Source of the DNA: Straminergon stramineum
Taxonomy: Eukaryota > Streptophyta > Bryopsida > Hypnales > Calliergonaceae
Direction: 5' to 3'
DNA length: 64,000 nucleotides
Assembly: GCA_963920665.1 (NCBI GenBank)
Contig: OY987265.1
Span: forward strand, 36,275,001-36,339,000
Part shown: positions 60,180-64,000 of the stretch, in pieces
Layout of the letters: every line of letters starts with the position of its first letter
Position numbering within the stretch: the stretch's first letter is position 1
Position numbers and translations under genes: made by a program
Notes under the pieces: model-generated
Told to the model about the DNA's origin: nothing
Seen by the model: only the letters and a program-made list of their open reading frames with translations
Databases searched by the model: none

Positions 60180-61252
60180 ATTCTATTTGATGCAATTATT
60201 AGCAAAGTCAAGAGAAATTCAACCCAAGTTGTGTCATATATTTTACTTTACAAATTCTAAAGTTGAAAACATGGAGCACTAATGTATGAAGATACAAGTG
60301 CCAATGTCTCACCACTTCCAGATTATTATGTTTGTTACATTGGTAGAGAGATGGAATTGGCACATTGTGAAGCACCTCTCTGTAACCTCAAGTCCATGTC
60401 AATCTTTGTTTTAAGGTATACATTTATATTCCTTACTATTTACAACTCAACATGGTTACTATTATTGAACATAAATTCTTTTTTATAGATCTTATTGGCA
60501 ATAAAAGACGATTCCAACACATCTTTAATTGGACGTAATATGAATAAGTTATAAATTTTTCAAATATTGTCTTTGGGTTGTACCACAAATCAGCAATAGG
60601 CTCTTATAGATTTTAATGCTTTAATTGCTTACATATTGTGTAAAAGAGTGACACTTTTTAATCCAAATTCTAGGTGCTGCATTTTGGACAATATTGATTA
60701 TTAGTGTGCCCTTGAAAATGGATTGGTTCTCGGGTTGGTTGGGGGTACAAAATATTAAAATTAAAAAATCCAAGGACATGGCAAGGATTTTTTTTATTGA
60801 TCATTAGAAATGGATCCAACAACATAGCTATTTGTGTGTATATATAAGAGTTTCTTGACAAGGATGCGGATTATTGCATATCTTATGTTAACAACTTGAG
60901 TTGATATTGGAATTTGAACTCTTGGATTTTGAAATAATGGTTTTTAATTAGACTAGGGTGCTTGAATTCAATTTTATGAATTGAGACTTTGACAAATTGA
61001 ATGTCTATCCACTCAAAAACACAAATGTGGATTCGAACACAAACATATCACCATTTAGGTTGCTTTGAACATATAGTCAATATCTTTCAAGAGGATAACT
61101 TTCAAAGAGTATTTTTGAAGGTGAAGCTAGATATTTTCTATTGGATTTGCAACTTAGTTGCACTTGTATTGTTCATAATAAAATCAAGGATTTCATGAGT
61201 AAATTAAGTGAAGCATGCATTTAATACACTTACACTTTGCATTAGGCATAAT

Positions 61253-61700
61253 TCAAGGTTGTTTTGTTGAACGCATATTGGGGTTTGAGTTGTTCGTTTG
61301 ATGTCACATGTCATATAAGACAAGTGTCACATATACGAGACAAATTTGTCGCATAAGTCCTTATCCTAACAGCAAAGACAATTTAAAATCTCACTTTAGT
61401 TATGATCCATAATTTAGAATGTAATAAGTGATTATTATATTGAGATACTTCAATAAAATGAAACTCAAATATGTTGAGATTGGAAATAGAAAGTGCTTTA
61501 TTTGAAAGTCAAGCTTAAGGTTGACTATATTAGATGGATGAAGGGATCTGCTAGATGTGTTGGATCACTAGAAGAAACCTGCGTTGGTTTCAACAGAAAC
61601 TAGTTGACGCAAAATTCTGTGTCAGTTGGTTTCTGTTGAAACCAACGTAGGTTTCTTCTAGTGGATGTTGTGTTAGGCGAGTTGTTTGTCGAACAACCAT
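61253..61700. mobile_element. hAT-like insertion, 448 bp
   Basis: Extra relative to duplication copy 1. GGCATAAT (61245-61252) and GGCATAAA (61701-61708) look like an 8-bp duplication with one change. Ends are CAAGGTTGTTTTG and, in reverse complement, ATGGTTGTTCGACAAAC. Superfamily assignment is tentative. Confidence 0.45.
61566..61663. mobile_element. Miniature CACTA element, 98 bp
   Basis: It begins CACTAGAAGAAACCTGCGTT and ends in the inverse form AGGTTTCTTCTAGTG, bracketed by a 3-bp duplication GAT (61563-61565 and 61664-61666). CACTA elements have CACTA ends, often CACTACAAGAAA, and 3-bp duplications. Nearly the whole element is two terminal repeats of about 45 bases, so it folds on itself. 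It is nested in the 448-bp insertion. Confidence 0.8.
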
Positions 61701-62358
61701 GGCATAAAAATATTAATCAATGCTAAAGGGTCATTTTTTCCATTTACCTAAATGTGAGATGGACCCTAAACAAATTGATCAAATCTCAATGACATAGGTC
61801 CACATGGATAACAAAGGAAGTTATCCAATTAGAGCAATGATAGACTTAAACTTGGTTGCATCCAGGTATCTTAGGGGATCAAGGATGAAAGAAAATAAAA
61901 GGCTCATCCATGTTTGGGTAGTCTCAATCCATAATTGGTTAACTAGCCCTATAGTGGTAAATGGTAGATCATGTCACGAGCTCGTCACTTTGGTGTAGTT
62001 TTTCCTTGCCAAAACACCTCAATGCACAATTCACTTTGGGTACCCTAATCAAATGATGTGGCAAATTGCAATTTTTTAAAATCAATTTTCTTAAATTCTA
62101 AATTCTTTTTGTTTTTATTGTATTTGCACTATTGGCTAGAGTCAAATGGCCCTATTGAGACCCTTTTTTCAAATGAACTAATCTAGTGGTGTTCATAGCT
62201 AGCCCAATGATCCAACTTCAATGATTCTTCTCTTTACATCAATAGTAACCAATAGGAGATGAAGATTTTCTTTAAGGCAACCTCTAAAAATTGAAGCATT
62301 TTGTATTTCAATGATGTCCAATTAGATTAGGTAGTCCAATATCAATAGTAGTTGTTCT

Positions 62359-62845
62359 TGTGACCTCCGGTTTGAAAATTTGTAGTTTACTCACATAGTC
62401 TATGAAATTCTCAAACCAATTGCATGAGTGACTTTTGTTTTCATTGCTAACATTATGATATCACATTTTTTCCAAAATATATTAAAAAAAGACTAGATCT
62501 CCAAAAGTATTTGTTTTAGATGATGATACCTTACATACAAGCTAGGGTGCTAAGGATTTGAATTAATTTTGGAACTTAGGATGCCAAAGGGTATTTTTAA
62601 TGCCTTTCTTAGCATATAGGCATAGGGCGGTTTACTAATAGATCAATGAAAACTAATAGATCCTAAAAATAGATGCTTTTAGAACCTTCATTTTCAACAT
62701 GTGAACCCCTAACTTTGTAGTGGTGAGGTTTGGTGTAGACTTTTAGATCATTCTAACTTTTTTAATAATTTGGAGTCAACATTCTCTTCCATTTTATTTT
62801 TTATAATTCTATATTACAACTTATGAACCCAACTTCTAGTTCATT
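62359..62845. other. AT-rich DNA, nothing recognised
   Basis: No coding frames or clear repeats between the end of duplication A and the next TTAA-type element. Confidence 0.4.
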
Positions 62846-62849
62846 TTAA

Positions 62850-63513
62850 CCCCTAAAGGACCAAGGCCCTTTTTTTTCAAATAACACTCAAAAATACCAT
62901 TTCTATTGCAAAGAGTAAAAAAATGGAAACTTATATTTTTTGGACATCTAAATGTGGGATCTAACATCTAATAGTATGAAAATGTGTAGAATAAATTTCA
63001 AAATTTTTGACCTCATAGAAATCTTCCAACATATTTGTGTTTAAAGTGAAGAGAATGATATTTTTTGCGCATTGTAAGACTAGATTATTTGACTTTGAAC
63101 CTTCTTAACGTAAAATTTTTGCATTATAGAGTTTTGAGGTTTAAATCATTAAGGTGGAAAATTGAGTTGAGAGTCTAGGGAAAAAGAGAAATATCAAATA
63201 AACTTGATCTTCATTCTTAAAAAATTGTTAAATAAAAGAAGGTACAAGATAGAAAGAAAATCAAAATTATTAATATCTCTAAGATGGAATTAAAATGCAC
63301 TCATTCCAATGTTGAAATTGTTCTAGAAAGCAAATCAAACCATATTGTTGTTTTTTTAATTATAAAAATTGCATTAAAAAATGAATGCCACCAATTAATT
63401 TTTCAAGAAGATGCTTACATTGCCCGAAAAACAAGTTCGTCCATAACTTTCACATCACTTGCCCAAATGAATCGAATCAAAGCTTCTTTCCATGTAGACA
63501 AAAACATAATCTA
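62850..63513 (-). mobile_element. TTAA-type element, reverse orientation, truncated
   Basis: It starts CCCCTAAAGGACCAAGG after TTAA (62846-62849). The interior is the reverse of the 48,087 element (for example CACATCACTTGCCCAAATGA facing its TTCCATTTGGATTCGTTATG region). Its second end is missing: at about 63,513 the sequence changes directly into an NTF2-like exon. Confidence 0.6.
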
Positions 63514-64000
63514 TGAGATCACCATAGGTGATCCCAATGCTACTGGTTTGACATGGCATTTAGGTGAAGGAACCCCTCTGCACTATGGTGTTTCCTTTCG
63601 GACATGATTTTCAGCAGAAATAGATTGCTCTTCGGAGCTTCGAGAGCTTTCCGAAATCCGAGATCCCTCTATGGTCACAATGATTCCAGTGATATTCCCA
63701 TGATACGAGACCTCTATACGATCATCATGATTATATGGGAATATCACTATGATACATTAGAGAAACTTCTCCATGAGGCATGGAGAGGAATTTCGATCTT
63801 GTGATTTTGTGATTCTCTTTGTTTTCGAAACAACCTAATTCTACTGTTAGTTAGTAAACCTTGATGTTTTGCTTCTCTCCAGTGCAGATGATGAAACTCT
63901 CTCTCGTCATGTTGATTTCAATTGTCTCATGAAACGTTGTCTTTGATGTTTATGAAGCAGAGTGGAACGGTACGCCATTTCCGTTGAGCAAGGGTTGTAG
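63514..64000 (+). pseudogene. NTF2-like (SnoaL-like) fragment, third copy, cut by window edge
   Basis: The 3' part of the first exon (GDPNATGLTWHL, ending 63563 with a GT donor), then the intron with the fold-back MITE (63,645-63,830), then EWNGTPFPLSKGC from about 63,959 to the window end. Most of the first exon is replaced by the truncated TTAA-type element. It is more diverged from the two inverted-arm copies than these are from each other. Confidence 0.6.

Larger units (their letters stand above)
57895..62358 (+). repeat. Segmental duplication A, copy 2
   Basis: Collinear with 12,140-16,935, beginning with CCTAAAACCCTGAATTTTTC and TACATTATGTCACTGGTATT. It lacks the tandem Sec14 terminal segments. 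It carries several insertions not in copy 1 and empty sites for copy-1 elements at 60,280 (TA) and 60,621 (TTAA). Confidence 0.75.

Overview
The window reads as nuclear DNA of a large, AT-rich, repeat-swollen plant genome, most likely a gymnosperm (conifer-type). The reasons are few genes separated by long AT-rich DNA, many decayed and nested DNA transposons, GT-AG introns in plant-style genes, and a TIR-NB-ARC-LRR (TNL) gene, a class absent from grasses but abundant in conifers. The clade is inference; no species can be read off.

Three protein genes can be modelled. (1) A Sec14-like (CRAL-TRIO) lipid-transfer gene on + at 7,936-11,719: eight exons join in frame to 452 codons. Its last 93 coding bases recur twice downstream, still open. 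(2) A TNL immune-receptor gene on - at 35,424-38,721: exons for a short leader, TIR, NB-ARC and LRR. The LRR exon carries a one-base frameshift near 35,484, and the rest of the LRR array runs on in another frame to 33,830, then with stops to about 33,180. (3) A germin-like cupin gene on - at 52,454-53,850: two exons, 220 aa, all metal ligands present. Fragments of an NTF2-like (SnoaL-like) gene occur three times: twice as near-identical inverted arms on either side of the TNL (25.5-30.2 kb and 40.2-42.5 kb) and once, truncated, at the right end.

The most unusual signal is a population of about 14 non-autonomous DNA elements flanked by TTAA, with short inverted ends beginning CCC (CCCCTAAAGG, CCCCTCAYCGCC, CCCTTAACGCC, CCCCAAASTGWCATTG and similar), together roughly a fifth of the window. 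The window holds its own controls. A 2,305-bp element in one inverted arm is missing from the other, leaving a single clean TTAA. Further elements lie opposite near-empty sites in older duplicated segments. TTAA duplication with C-rich ends is the signature of piggyBac-type transposition, which to my knowledge is not an established component of seed-plant genomes.

Other mobile DNA includes a TA-flanked MITE family with AGGTA ends (nested in the TTAA elements), two small Mutator-like elements with 9-bp duplications, a 98-bp CACTA element that is almost only its two ends, intronic fold-back MITEs, a short poly-A retroposon and possible tRNA-derived SINEs. Two old direct segmental duplications (12.1-16.9 kb with 57.9-62.4 kb; 47.4-52.5 kb with 56.9-57.9 kb) are joined in the right-hand copy, fusing the germin 3' end to the Sec14 3' flank. 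I see no operons, CRISPR, rRNA or intact tRNA genes.
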